A DNA stretch of 64,000 bases from AAA164-E04 sp014239995 (GCA_029247315.1 JAQWLM010000067.1:1-64000), one strand, 5' to 3'. Positions 26,503 to 35,614 are shown, counted from the first letter of the stretch. Translations and numbers: made by a program. Notes: generated by a model not told the origin, from the letters alone.

Positions 26503-27276
26503 TCACGCTGTTTGAGCGGCCTCTTGGATCACCCAATCGTAGCCCTTGTCTTCGAGCTCGAGTGCCAGTTCCTTGGGGCCAGTTTTGATAATACGACCGT
26601 CGTGAAGCACATGTACGACGTCCGGAACGATGTAATCCAGCAGTCGTTGATAATGGGTGATGACCAGTTGTGCCGTGTTGGGATTGCGCAGGCGGTTCAC
26701 GCCATTGGCCACAACCTTCAAGGCATCAATATCCAAACCCGAGTCCGTCTCGTCCAGAACGGCCATGATGGGTTCCAGTGCGGCCATTTGGAAAATTTCG
26801 TTGCGCTTCTTTTCCCCACCCGAGAAACCCACATTCAGGGAACGCTTGAGAAAGTCTCCCGGCAGGTCGAGTAATTTTGCTTTTGTTTTGATATACTTCA
26901 GAAATTCCACGGCATCCAATTCCTTTTCGCCTCGTGCCTTTCGCATTTCGTTGATTGCGGACTTGAGGAAATAGGTGGTATTCACGCCTGGAATCTCCAC
27001 CGGGTATTGGAATGCCAGAAAAAGGCCCAGGTGTGCTCGCTTGTCCGGTTCAAGTTCCAGCAGATCCTGCCCCTTGAATGCGATGGTACCCTCGCTTATT
27101 TCGTAACCCTCGCGACCTGCAATGACAGATGCGAGCGTACTTTTTCCGCTGCCATTTGGCCCCATGATGGCATGGACTTCACCGGCGTGGACCTGCAGGT
27201 CGATGCCATTCAGGATGGCTCGCCCCTCAACACCAGCTTTCAAGTTTCTGATCTCTAACAATGGTTGATTTGACAT
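26503..27276 (-). CDS. sufC: Fe-S assembly ATPase SufC
   Basis: ABC-type ATPase of the SufBCD complex, 257 residues. Walker A is GPNGSGKST, the signature is VGFSGGEKKRNEI, Walker B ends AVLDETDSGLDID, and the switch histidine lies in VITHYQRLLDYI. The DETDSGLDID block is specific to SufC. No membrane partner is encoded nearby, consistent with its soluble role. It is 42 bp after sufB. Confidence 0.97.
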   Translation of the reverse strand: MSNQPLLEIRNLKAGVEGRAILNGIDLQVHAGEVHAIMGPNGSGKSTLASVIAGREGYEISEGTIAFKGQDLLELEPDKRAHLGLFLAFQYPVEIPGVNTTYFLKSAINEMRKARGEKELDAVEFLKYIKTKAKLLDLPGDFLKRSLNVGFSGGEKKRNEIFQMAALEPIMAVLDETDSGLDIDALKVVANGVNRLRNPNTAQLVITHYQRLLDYIVPDVVHVLHDGRIIKTGPKELALELEDKGYDWVIQEAAQTA

Positions 27277-27318
27277 AGTTTAAACTGCGTTTCTTGCTTC
27301 CTTTTTCCCGCTCAAGGG

Positions 27319-28767
27319 TTACCCAACACTGCCTTCGAGACTCACACCGAGAAGTTTTTGAGCTTCAACGGCAAATTCCATAGGGAGTTCCCGAAAGACC
27401 TCTTTGCAGAACCCATTCACAATCATGTTCACCGCGTCCTGGTTGGATATGCCTCGTTGGTTGCAGTAGAAGATCTGGTCTTCACCTATTTTGCTCGTGG
27501 TGGCCTCATGTTCGACACTTGAGCTTGTGTTCTTGACTTCAATATAAGGGAAAGTATGGGCTCCACACTGGTCGCCGATCAGTAGGGAATCGCATTGGGA
27601 AAAATTACGTGCGTTTTCAGCTGATTTGCGTACCTGCACCAGACCGCGATAGCTGTTCTGTCCCTTTCCAGCGGATATGCCTTTGGAAATAATGGTGCTT
27701 CGTGTGTTTTTCCCGACATGGATCATCTTGGTGCCGGTATCCGCCTGTTGACGATTATTGGTGAGGGCAACAGAATAGAATTCACCAATGCTGTTTTCGC
27801 CCTGAAGCACGCAACTTGGATACTTCCATGTGATTGCCGAGCCGGTCTCCACCTGGGTCCATGAGATTTTGGAGTTTCTCCCCTTGCACAAGCCTCTCTT
27901 GGTGACGAAATTATAAATGCCTCCTTTACCCTCTTCATCACCAGGATACCAGTTTTGCACCGTGGAGTATTTAATTTCTGAATCGTCCAATGTCACCAGT
28001 TCCACGACCGCTGCATGGAGTTGGTTTTCATCACGCATGGGTGCTGTGCACCCCTCAAGATAACTCACATAGCTGCTTTCCTCTGCCACGATGAGTGTGC
28101 GTTCAAATTGTCCGGACTTGGCTGCGTTGATCCTGAAATAAGTGGAGAGTTCCATGGGGCAGCGAACGCCCTTGGGAATAAAGACAAATGATCCGTCACT
28201 GAAAACGGCAGCATTGAGTGCCGCATAATAATTATCGGTGTAAGGCACGACGCTGCCCAGGTATTTACGGACTAGATCTGGATGTTTTTGAATCGCTTCG
28301 GACATGGGGCAAAAAATAATACCCTTCTCCGCGAGTGTCTCCTGATAGGTTGTTCCGACGGAAACACTGTCAAAGACAGCATCCACCGCTACGCCTGCGA
28401 GGCGTGCGCGCTCATGCAGCGGAATCCCGAGCTTTTCGTAGGTTTCAAGCAATTTAGGATCCACCTCATCCAGGCTCTTGGGTCCATCACTCTTACTCTT
28501 GGGTGCTGAATAGTAAACGATGTCCTGAAAATCCACGGGTGGATAATGCACTTGCGGCCATGTTGGCGGGGTCATCTGTTGCCAGTATCGGAATGCCTTG
28601 AGGCGCCATTGGAGCATGAATTCAGGCTCCTTCTTCTTGGCGGATATAAACCTTACAATGTCCTCGCTCAGTCCGGGAGGTGCTGAATCGGATTCAATGT
28701 CGGTGACAAAACCGTATTTGTACTCGCTTTTGACAAATCCCTCGATGGTTTCTGTTGCGCTGCTCAT
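27319..28767 (-). CDS. sufB: Fe-S cluster assembly protein SufB
   Basis: Central scaffold of the SufBCD complex; 482 residues, normal length. Typical blocks are GLSEDIVRFISAKKKEPEFMLQWRLKAF, YYAALNAAVFSDGSFVFIPKGVRCPMELSTYFRIN, ESSYVSYLEGCTAP and SQCDSLLIGDQCGAHTFPYIEVKN, plus VEHEATTSKIGEDQIFYCNQRGI. The invariant cysteine used for cluster assembly is in the DQCGAHTFPY block. It is the first structural gene after the Fur-like regulator, 107 bp apart, so a second promoter is possible there. Confidence 0.97.
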   Translation of the reverse strand: MSSATETIEGFVKSEYKYGFVTDIESDSAPPGLSEDIVRFISAKKKEPEFMLQWRLKAFRYWQQMTPPTWPQVHYPPVDFQDIVYYSAPKSKSDGPKSLDEVDPKLLETYEKLGIPLHERARLAGVAVDAVFDSVSVGTTYQETLAEKGIIFCPMSEAIQKHPDLVRKYLGSVVPYTDNYYAALNAAVFSDGSFVFIPKGVRCPMELSTYFRINAAKSGQFERTLIVAEESSYVSYLEGCTAPMRDENQLHAAVVELVTLDDSEIKYSTVQNWYPGDEEGKGGIYNFVTKRGLCKGRNSKISWTQVETGSAITWKYPSCVLQGENSIGEFYSVALTNNRQQADTGTKMIHVGKNTRSTIISKGISAGKGQNSYRGLVQVRKSAENARNFSQCDSLLIGDQCGAHTFPYIEVKNTSSSVEHEATTSKIGEDQIFYCNQRGISNQDAVNMIVNGFCKEVFRELPMEFAVEAQKLLGVSLEGSVG

Positions 28768-28874
28768 CTTTTTTATTCAAATAATCCTGTCAATGCATTT
28801 TGAGTCACCCCGATGGGGGGAGGGTTTTTTACTCAGTGGTGTTGCAATGGTCTTTTCCCCCATAGCAAGGAGGT

Positions 28875-29333
28875 TTACCGACGGCTTCGGTTCGGACACT
28901 CAAGCGGATTGCTGCAGTGTCCTCGGATGGAGATGTCCACTTGGGTTGGAACCAACCCTCTTGGGATCTTTACGGGAAGGTCGCCTTTACCATTCTTGTA
29001 GTCCACATCATGGACATTGCCACATTCTTCACAGAAAAAATGACAATGGTTCTTGAGGTTGGAGCAATAACGGGTGGCCGACCTTTCCACATTGACCTGC
29101 TTGATAAGGCCACATTTTACCAATGCGTCCAAGGTATTGTAGACCGTGGCCATCGCAATCTCCGGCATGTCTGCCTTGACCCTCAAATAGACATCATCTG
29201 CCGTTGGATGATCTGTCTGGTTCAACAGCGTCTGGTAGACATGCTCGCGCTGAGTCGTCATTCTCAGACCGCTGTGGGCCAATGATCTGGCAAGGTCTTT
29301 CTGCTCCTTTGCTTTCGAGTGCTCTATTTTCAC
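28875..29333 (-). CDS. Fur/PerR family transcriptional regulator heading the SUF operon
   Basis: Metal-dependent winged-helix repressor. The domain order is the DNA-binding part (HSGLRMTTQREHVYQTLLNQTDHPTADDVY ... MATVYNTLDALVKCGLI), then the metal/dimer part with NHCHFFCEECGNVHDV. The CEEC pair and a later cysteine pair could bind structural zinc. An ATG at 29384 is open but lies inside a perfect palindrome likely to be the operator, and would add 17 residues more than the family needs; I therefore prefer GTG 29333 (152 residues). Its place ahead of sufB suggests it controls the operon and itself in response to iron, peroxide or cluster demand. Whether Fur-like or PerR-like cannot be told by eye. 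Confidence 0.88.
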   Translation of the reverse strand: MKIEHSKAKEQKDLARSLAHSGLRMTTQREHVYQTLLNQTDHPTADDVYLRVKADMPEIAMATVYNTLDALVKCGLIKQVNVERSATRYCSNLKNHCHFFCEECGNVHDVDYKNGKGDLPVKIPRGLVPTQVDISIRGHCSNPLECPNRSRR

Positions 29334-29374
29334 GGCTGGACTCAAATTAGCGCCTGTCTTCAGGATGTCAATAT

Positions 29375-29389
29375 TTAGAATCATTCTAA
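29375..29389 (-). promoter_or_regulatory. Fur/PerR-type operator palindrome
   Basis: TTAGAATCATTCTAA is a perfect 7-1-7 inverted repeat, the architecture of Fur and PerR boxes (TGATAATnATTATCA and TTATAATnATTATAA type). On the minus strand a TTGACA hexamer (29371-29366) begins 3 bp downstream, so a bound repressor would block polymerase. It lies just upstream of the Fur-family gene and thus of the whole SUF operon. Confidence 0.8.
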
Positions 29390-29772
29390 TTAAAAAGACG
29401 CATTTTCTCCCTAATCGGTTGCCTTACCATGCACAAAGTTTTCTGCAAGAGTATCCCCCCCCAAGTGATCCTTTAACCTCATGAACAAGGGATCGTTTTT
29501 TTGGAAAATACAGCTTTCCACGAGGTTTCTCCCCGCTTGTTGCATTGGCAGGAAGGATCAGGTCACCTGCGCATCTCGAGGGTCGAAGTCAAGGATGTCG
29601 ATCTGCGACTTGATCAAGCTGCATGAGCAGGACAGGAGGACAATGAACCAGGGGTCGCTACAGGCCGTGCGAGTCAAGGATGTGGTGTTTCAGGATCATG
29701 GCGTGAGTCAGGAACCTGCATCCAAGATCTAATGCGATTGACCTTCGCTCTTCCTTGCACCAACGTGGTCCC
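29390..29772. other. 383-bp region between the SUF operon and the sulfatase gene; no supported gene
   Basis: An open frame at 29481-29732 exists but lacks a ribosome site. Two short blocks in different frames, one ending HLRISRVEVKDVDLRLDQAA near 29623 and one reading AVRVKDVVFQDHGV near 29690, share a VKDV core and the DNA AGTCAAGGATGT. This could be a decayed gene or chance. No tRNA or terminator hairpin was seen. Confidence 0.4.
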
Positions 29773-31215
29773 ATGGCCCTGCTCCAGCAATTTCTCCCGG
29801 TGCTGATGCTGCTCATCGCCACCCTTTCACTCAGTTTGATGGGAGGTGCTGCTCATCGTCCCAACGTTCTGATCGTTCTTGCAGATGATTGTACCTACAA
29901 CGACCTGCCGGTTTATGGAGGTCAGAATGCCCAGACCCCCAGTATCGATCGACTTGCATCCGAGGGAATGGTATTTGACCATGCTTATCTTGTTTCTGCC
30001 ATGTGTCAGCCTTGCCGATCGGAACTTTACACGGGGCAGTTTCCCATGCGCAATGGGTGTGCTTGGAACCATTCCTCCTGTCGTAAGGGGACCCTCAGCA
30101 TGCCACATCATTTATCTCGGCTTGGTTACCGTGTCGGGTTGACCGGTAAGATGCATGTCAAGCCAACGGAGGTCTTCCCCTTCATAAGGGTGGGAGGTTT
30201 TGACACCAACTGTGTCAGGAACCCAACTGCCAGTCATGACATGCGTGAGGTCGCCGAATTCATGGCGAGCAGTGATACGAATCCCTTCTGCCTTGTGGTC
30301 GCACTTGTTGAACCCCATGTTCCGTGGGTCATGGGGGATCCCTCGCAGTATCCTCCGGATCAAATCCGTTTGCCGCCAAACGTGGCGGATACGCCGCGCA
30401 CACGACTTGATTTTGGCCGGTATCTAGCTGAAGTAACCTATATGGACAGTCAAGTGGGTGCCATCATGGAAGCACTTGACCATTCCGGTAAGGCTGCAGA
30501 TACCTTGGTTCTCTTCAGTTCTGAGCAGGGAGCCCAATTTCCTGGTTGCAAGTGGACCAACTGGGATACGGGGATCCATACAGCCTTGATTGCGAGGTGG
30601 CCGGAGCGTATTGCCTCTGGAGTGCATACCAAGGCCATGGTGCATTATGCGGATGTACTTCCAACCCTTGTAGAGTTGGCTGGGGGAAGTGTTGCCTCAG
30701 CTTCGTTTGACGGGAAAAGTTTTTATCCGGTCTTATTTGGAAAACGTAAGATCCACCGGTCTTTTTCATACGGCATGCACAACAATGTGCCGGAAGGTCC
30801 TCCTTACCCCATCCGCAGCGTCAGTAATGGAGCCTTCCGTTTGATTCGAAATCTTCAGCCTGATGAGATCTATATCGAGAAACACCTGATGGGGATGCAG
30901 GGTGACGGGCAGTTGAACAATCCCTACTGGTCGACGTGGACTTGGGGTGCCGCGCGGGATACGTCTGTTTACCAGCTGGTAAAACGCTACATCAGACGCC
31001 CTCCCCAGGCACTTTACCACACCGCAGAAGATCCATTTGAACTCCACAATTTGATTGAAGATCCCAGGTATCAAGGTATTCAAAACGAACTGGTCGAAGC
31101 ACTGGAAGCATGGATGGTATTGCAGGGGGATCCAGGGATTCGCCAAGACTCCTGGGGGGCGCTGGAGGCTGCCCGGAAGGGCCTTCATCAGTTCATTCCA
31201 CCTCCGGGTGAATGA
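29773..31215 (+). CDS. Sulfatase (type I, formylglycine-dependent)
   Basis: Hydrolyses sulfate esters, probably of polysaccharides or small sulfated metabolites, outside the inner membrane. From ATG 29773 it has 480 residues with a signal peptide (LMLLIATLSLSLMGGAA). RPNVLIVLADD carries the first metal aspartates. The active-site motif is C78-Q-P-C-R82, the C-x-P-x-R site whose cysteine becomes formylglycine, followed by SELYTGQFPMRNG. TGKMHVKP gives the conserved Lys-His and VEPHVPWV a further histidine. A TTG at 29755 would add six residues. Verrucomicrobia carry many such genes; the substrate is unknown. Confidence 0.92.
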   Translation: MALLQQFLPVLMLLIATLSLSLMGGAAHRPNVLIVLADDCTYNDLPVYGGQNAQTPSIDRLASEGMVFDHAYLVSAMCQPCRSELYTGQFPMRNGCAWNHSSCRKGTLSMPHHLSRLGYRVGLTGKMHVKPTEVFPFIRVGGFDTNCVRNPTASHDMREVAEFMASSDTNPFCLVVALVEPHVPWVMGDPSQYPPDQIRLPPNVADTPRTRLDFGRYLAEVTYMDSQVGAIMEALDHSGKAADTLVLFSSEQGAQFPGCKWTNWDTGIHTALIARWPERIASGVHTKAMVHYADVLPTLVELAGGSVASASFDGKSFYPVLFGKRKIHRSFSYGMHNNVPEGPPYPIRSVSNGAFRLIRNLQPDEIYIEKHLMGMQGDGQLNNPYWSTWTWGAARDTSVYQLVKRYIRRPPQALYHTAEDPFELHNLIEDPRYQGIQNELVEALEAWMVLQGDPGIRQDSWGALEAARKGLHQFIPPPGE

Positions 31216-31274
31216 TCACGGATTCTATTCATCCAGGGGTTGTCATACGTGTAGAAAAACCTTAAAATGCGTGC

Positions 31275-31583
31275 ATGAATTCCTTGAGCATCTCCTTGGC
31301 GCTGCTGCCTGCCCTGATGTATGGCCTCTGGGGGTTGTTTGCTGGATTCATTCTCTTGATTTTCCTCTGGCTGCTCAGGATCGAGCCCTACGTCCGGAGG
31401 AGGACGCGGACATCTACCTTTTTCCTGTACCCTTGGGCACCATGGAAGGATTACCTAGACGGTCTGCATGTCTCCAAGCGGCACAGGCGCGGAACTCCCT
31501 CCTTTTTTGGTTGGTTTTTTTGGGGCAGTCTTCTCGAAGTAGGGGGATGCCTGGTCTGGTTGATGGTTTGGTTCTCTACTTGA
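31275..31583 (+). CDS. Small membrane protein, unknown
   Basis: A 102-residue ORF with one long hydrophobic segment at about 8-37 (ending LLIFLWLLRI), a very basic middle with RRRTRTS and KRHRRG, and a second hydrophobic tail (FFGWFFWGSLLEVGGCLVWLMVWF). That gives an N-out/C-out or two-helix topology with a positively charged loop. No ribosome site is evident and I know no family. It ends convergently 8 bp into the alkaline phosphatase gene. Low certainty that it is expressed. Confidence 0.45.
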   Translation: MNSLSISLALLPALMYGLWGLFAGFILLIFLWLLRIEPYVRRRTRTSTFFLYPWAPWKDYLDGLHVSKRHRRGTPSFFGWFFWGSLLEVGGCLVWLMVWFST

Positions 31584-33300
31584 CCTTGATCCCCTTTTCC
31601 CTCTCCTTCAAAGAGTCAAAATCAGGGGTCTTGGAGGCGTAGCGCATGACCTGATAGATGTAATTCTGCTCATGTACGCCACTCAGAAGATGGGACATGG
31701 GGCCTGTGGCATAGACAACCACATCCTCGCCTCCATGTGTTTCACTCCCCAAGGGGATACCTGCCTCCTGGATGTAGTTTTCACATTCCACATCGCGCTC
31801 ATGCAGGTCTGGTCTTGCCGGGCGAGGGACCTTGACATACTGCCAGTCTTCGCTTGCTGCCAAGCTGCCACCGTTGTCCCCGAATGAGCCATGAAAATGC
31901 CCGCCACCTTCAGCAATCTCCAGGGAATTTTTGTTTATGACAGGGCCCACATAGCCGCCACCATTGACATAACCTAGTGTGGTGTAGGGTAATCCCAGGG
32001 CATCCTTTGCGGGTTCCTTTTTGGGATGACCACTGTCGTCGTTTCCGATGACAAGCCCCAGGATAGGGTTGCCTCGTGTGGGGTATCCGGCGATGGTGAA
32101 AGTGTGACTGTGATCGGCCGTGACAATGATCAGTGTTTCCTGGAGTTCAGTTGGACTCAGGGCGTTTTGAATGGTGCGAACTGCATCCGATAGCCTGATG
32201 GTTTCAGTCAGGGCACGGTGTGCGTTACCAGCGTGGTGGGCATGATCGATGCGTCCTGCCTCAATCATCAGAAAAAAGCCATGATCGTTTTGCTTCAGGA
32301 TTTGGAGTGCCTTGAGACTCATTGCCGCCAGTGAGGGTTCATTTGGATAGACAGGTTTGGTTCTGTCGGATTCATATTGCATGTGGCCCTGCTCAAAGAG
32401 CCCCAGTAGTTTACTCGTTCGAGTGGGGGATACGGCATCAAAGCCTTCATGGTCGTAAACGAATGCCGCATGAGGTTGTTCGAGCCATTCGTTGATCAGG
32501 TTGCGACTATCCTGCCTCATTCCCACGACCAGTGGGTTTTCATGATCCTTTGCTGTTTCTGGGATGAAGGCCAAGCGCCCGCCTCCCAGCGCCACATCGA
32601 GTCCATCGCCATAGGGAAACTCAATCAACTGACGGGCGACATCCTTGTAGCCGGCACGATGAGCTGATTCATGGTTGGTTCTCATTTTTGCGTCGTGTTC
32701 CCAGTTGCGCTCCGGGGTATGGGCATAACATGCCGCGGGCGTAGCATGCGTGATTCTGGCAGTTGAAACGATACCTGTTGCTTTGCCTTCCCTCTCAAAG
32801 GCCTCAAGGAGGGTTTCTACCTTTTTCGAGGAACCGCCATGATCCTCAGTCGACATGTGGTCTCCCCGCACAACCGTTTCATCGTAACCGAAGGTGTATG
32901 CCTTGGTCTTGTAGCCCGTCATGATGGCGCTCATTGTTCCAGCCGAATCCGGTGTTTGCTGATTGGTATTGTAGACCTTTATCATGGCAGTATGCGGAAA
33001 AGATTCCCAACTCAGTGTGTTTTCTTCCCCAGAATGACCCTTTCTCTGCCCCTCCAAAATCCTGGCTGCTGTGATCGTGGAAATACCCATGCCATCACCG
33101 ATAAACAGGATGATGTTCTTTGCGTATCCGGTGTTCTTTTTATTCTCCAAGGAGTGCTGCAGTCGCTGAAGCTGGGACTCATATGAGGATGGAACGTGTA
33201 GGTTGGAATCCCCCATGCAAATCCATGTTAAAAGTGAAAAACAGCCAAAGATCCACGTTTGTTTTACCGGTTTGAAGGTTTGTATCGTATGTCGGAACAT
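31576..33300 (-). CDS. Alkaline phosphatase, PhoA family
   Basis: Exported zinc/magnesium phosphomonoesterase; 574 residues. A hydrophobic N-terminal segment (WIFGCFSLLTWICMG) is the export signal. The first metal site is NIILFIGDGMGISTITAAR, the nucleophile is Ser119 in TPDSAGTMSAIMTG, followed by MIEAGRIDHAHHAGN and VTADHSHTF metal motifs, and GGEDVVVYATGP. The order and spacing match the classic PhoA fold. It likely scavenges phosphate from organic esters, alongside the PhoD-type gene at 8098. Monocistronic. Confidence 0.94.
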   Translation of the reverse strand: MFRHTIQTFKPVKQTWIFGCFSLLTWICMGDSNLHVPSSYESQLQRLQHSLENKKNTGYAKNIILFIGDGMGISTITAARILEGQRKGHSGEENTLSWESFPHTAMIKVYNTNQQTPDSAGTMSAIMTGYKTKAYTFGYDETVVRGDHMSTEDHGGSSKKVETLLEAFEREGKATGIVSTARITHATPAACYAHTPERNWEHDAKMRTNHESAHRAGYKDVARQLIEFPYGDGLDVALGGGRLAFIPETAKDHENPLVVGMRQDSRNLINEWLEQPHAAFVYDHEGFDAVSPTRTSKLLGLFEQGHMQYESDRTKPVYPNEPSLAAMSLKALQILKQNDHGFFLMIEAGRIDHAHHAGNAHRALTETIRLSDAVRTIQNALSPTELQETLIIVTADHSHTFTIAGYPTRGNPILGLVIGNDDSGHPKKEPAKDALGLPYTTLGYVNGGGYVGPVINKNSLEIAEGGGHFHGSFGDNGGSLAASEDWQYVKVPRPARPDLHERDVECENYIQEAGIPLGSETHGGEDVVVYATGPMSHLLSGVHEQNYIYQVMRYASKTPDFDSLKEREKGIKVK

Positions 33301-33374
33301 AAGTGATTCAGGTTTTGAGGCGTTCGATGATGAGATTGGATTCTATGTAAAGGGCGTAATGTTGGTTTGGCTTC

Positions 33375-34802
33375 CTACAAGTCAAATACCGTTTTATTCA
33401 TTGGAGTCTGGTTGTCCTCAAAAGTCCGGGGTGCATTGGGTTGGTGGAAAATCATGGAAAAGGGACCTATATTAATTTTGTCTTTATCCCTGAGAAGGGT
33501 GGGGCCTGTTACCTTCGAGCCATTTTGATACGTGCCATTGCGGCTCCCTGTATCAATGAGCCACAATTTTTCGTTATTCTCTTTTTGAATCATCGCATGC
33601 CGTCGCGAGACTCTCTGGCTTGGAAGGCAAAGATCGCTGGCATCGGTTCGCCCAATGCTGCAACTGGCTCGGATACGCACGCGGTTTCCCTCGGGTAGTT
33701 CGATTTCAGCTATGGGGCGTACGCGATCAATCCACTCCTGGTTGAATACGTGTGCGTAAATCGGGTTACGCACCACAAGAAGGTTTTGTTCGACACGCAC
33801 CAGACCAGACAGGAACAATTCGCTGGTAAGTGGGTTGGTGTCCTCATCGGGTATACGCTGCTGGCGCAGAATGCTTTCATAAAGCTCCAGCAATGATATT
33901 TGATCCAGATGACTTCTGCGGATCCTTTCCCTCACGTAGAGCAGGTTGTCGTCCTGCTCAGTGGCTCGGCTTGAAAGAAAAAGTTCGCTGCAGACCGTGT
34001 CGACGATCGATTCGGGTTCCTCTTCCTTACCCGAGGGATGTTCCATGACGGCTTGGCACAGGCGCTGGGTGAGGTAGGGATGTCCGTGGGTCCAGTAATG
34101 AATCTGTTTGAGTCGACGAGCCGCGCGCTCCTGATCATCCGGGTTTTGTTCCAGACCTCTGGCCAGGGGTAGGGTCTCTTCAAGGGAAAAGTCATGCAGC
34201 GGGATTCGATGCCCGATGTTAAATGGAGTGGTGTTGGCATCCTTCATAAGGTCTGCTGGACTCCCCACTCCCAGAAGACAAAAGGTAAGTTTCCCATATT
34301 CGGGATCTTCGATGCGTTGATTGTAGCACTGACGAATGGCTCCAAAAAACTCATCCGTGCTGAAGTTGAGGTTGCGTACCATGTCGAGTTCATCGAAAAA
34401 GATCACCATGGTCTTCTTGATCCTGGGTAGGATGACATGGCGAATCGCCTGAAACCAGCGCTGCACGGCACTCAGTCGCTGGTGGTCCATCCAATAATCC
34501 TCCAGTTCGTCCTCAAGGTGCATGGCCTGGCCTATCTTGACCAGGAGGCCATCATACCATTGCTCTGCGTTCACGTTTTGACCGATGGCTGTCAAGTCCA
34601 GGGTAAGCGTGTCGATGCCTTCCTCCTTGAGGCGCATCGCGGCACGTACCATGCTGGATGATTTTCCCATTTGCCTAGCGGTCAGCACATAACAGAATTC
34701 GCCTCGTGACAGCAGCTCAAACAATTGCGTGTCAGATGCGCGTTCCACATAGGAGGGGCTGTTGTGGTGCAAGGTGCCTCCAGTTGTGAAAAACCAGCTC
34801 AT
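33375..34802 (-). CDS. AAA-like ATPase (AAA_35) with C-terminal FHA domain
   Basis: A 475-residue cytosolic protein. Residues about 5-330 match the AAA_35 group: YVERASDTQLFELLSRGEFCYVLTARQMGKSS, with an atypical P-loop (ARQMGKSS, Gly46-Lys47-Ser48), and a Walker B TMVIFFDELD at 131-140. Residues about 375-460 form an FHA domain (SIGRTDASDLCLPSQRVSRRHAMI ... DTGSRNGTYQNG), which binds phosphothreonine peptides. AAA_35 domains usually sit in signalling or conflict proteins with WD40 or TPR repeats; an FHA partner is less common. No kinase gene is adjacent, so the phosphorylated partner is elsewhere. Role inferred only as phospho-dependent signalling. Confidence 0.85.
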   Translation of the reverse strand: MSWFFTTGGTLHHNSPSYVERASDTQLFELLSRGEFCYVLTARQMGKSSSMVRAAMRLKEEGIDTLTLDLTAIGQNVNAEQWYDGLLVKIGQAMHLEDELEDYWMDHQRLSAVQRWFQAIRHVILPRIKKTMVIFFDELDMVRNLNFSTDEFFGAIRQCYNQRIEDPEYGKLTFCLLGVGSPADLMKDANTTPFNIGHRIPLHDFSLEETLPLARGLEQNPDDQERAARRLKQIHYWTHGHPYLTQRLCQAVMEHPSGKEEEPESIVDTVCSELFLSSRATEQDDNLLYVRERIRRSHLDQISLLELYESILRQQRIPDEDTNPLTSELFLSGLVRVEQNLLVVRNPIYAHVFNQEWIDRVRPIAEIELPEGNRVRIRASCSIGRTDASDLCLPSQRVSRRHAMIQKENNEKLWLIDTGSRNGTYQNGSKVTGPTLLRDKDKINIGPFSMIFHQPNAPRTFEDNQTPMNKTVFDL

Positions 34803-34958
34803 GTGCAGATGCTAGTGAATCGTTACACTTGCGCCAACCAGAAATGCAAGACTCGTTGCGCCCCGCTGTATCTGAATCAGATAAAAAGAATCGATTCTGT
34901 AACCAGTCATCGAAACGTATCGTCTCTGATTACCGAACGTGAACAAAAGATATTCATT

Positions 34959-35561
34959 ATGAAACATCAAGTATTACTCATTGCAATCACTGCAATTTCT
35001 GCAGTTTTAACCACCGATATGCAGGCTCAGGGGAGAGGTCCCGGGGCTGCTCGCGAATCACGGGGTGGCCTCGGCGGTCCTGAGGGTGGTTCGCGACCAA
35101 TGCCTCCCCTTTTTGTTGCCCTTGACGTCGATAAAAACGGTGAACTTTCCACGGCGGAAATTAACAATGCCGTGGCGGTCCTGAAAAAAATGGACGCCGA
35201 CAAGGATGGGAAAATCAGCATGCAGGAAATCCGACCTCGAGGTGACAGGTCCACAGGGCCTGGCCAGAGGCGTGGTGGGCAAGGCAGAACTGCAGGGGAA
35301 CGACCTCGTCAAGGTGGCCGTGGTGGAGATCCGAGCCAGATAGTCGATCGAATCATGAGCTCCGACGCCAATAGCGATGGAAAAATATCCAAGGATGAAC
35401 TGCCGGAGCGAATGCAACGCCTGATGGAGATCATGGATGAGAATAAGGATGGGTTTTTGACCCGGGAAGAGATCGAATCGAAACGAAATTTGCGACGACG
35501 TGGGGGGCAGGGACAAGGTCCCGAGCGTGGGGATCGTCGTCGAGGGGGGCGCCCGCAATAA
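34959..35561 (+). CDS. Secreted EF-hand protein with RG-rich linkers
   Basis: Start ATG 34959 opens a clean signal peptide (VLLIAITAISAVLTTDMQAQG), giving 200 residues; the upstream extension is untranslated-looking. Four EF-hand loops are visible: DVDKNGELSTAE, DADKDGKISMQE, DANSDGKISKDE and DENKDGFLTREE, in two pairs. Between and around them are Arg/Gly-rich linkers (RPRGDRSTGPGQRRGGQGR, RRRGGQGQGPERG). It should bind calcium outside the inner membrane. Function unknown. Divergent from the AAA-FHA gene and closed by a strong hairpin. Confidence 0.85.
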   Translation: MKHQVLLIAITAISAVLTTDMQAQGRGPGAARESRGGLGGPEGGSRPMPPLFVALDVDKNGELSTAEINNAVAVLKKMDADKDGKISMQEIRPRGDRSTGPGQRRGGQGRTAGERPRQGGRGGDPSQIVDRIMSSDANSDGKISKDELPERMQRLMEIMDENKDGFLTREEIESKRNLRRRGGQGQGPERGDRRRGGRPQ

Positions 35562-35614
35562 GATACGGTGTGATTGGTATTCAAGCCCTGTGTAAGGTTT
35601 GAAAGCAGCTTCCA

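Noticed and set aside
28788..28793. TTGACA upstream of sufB as a separate promoter
   Set aside because: The matching -10 would fall on the start codon, leaving no leader; not convincing.
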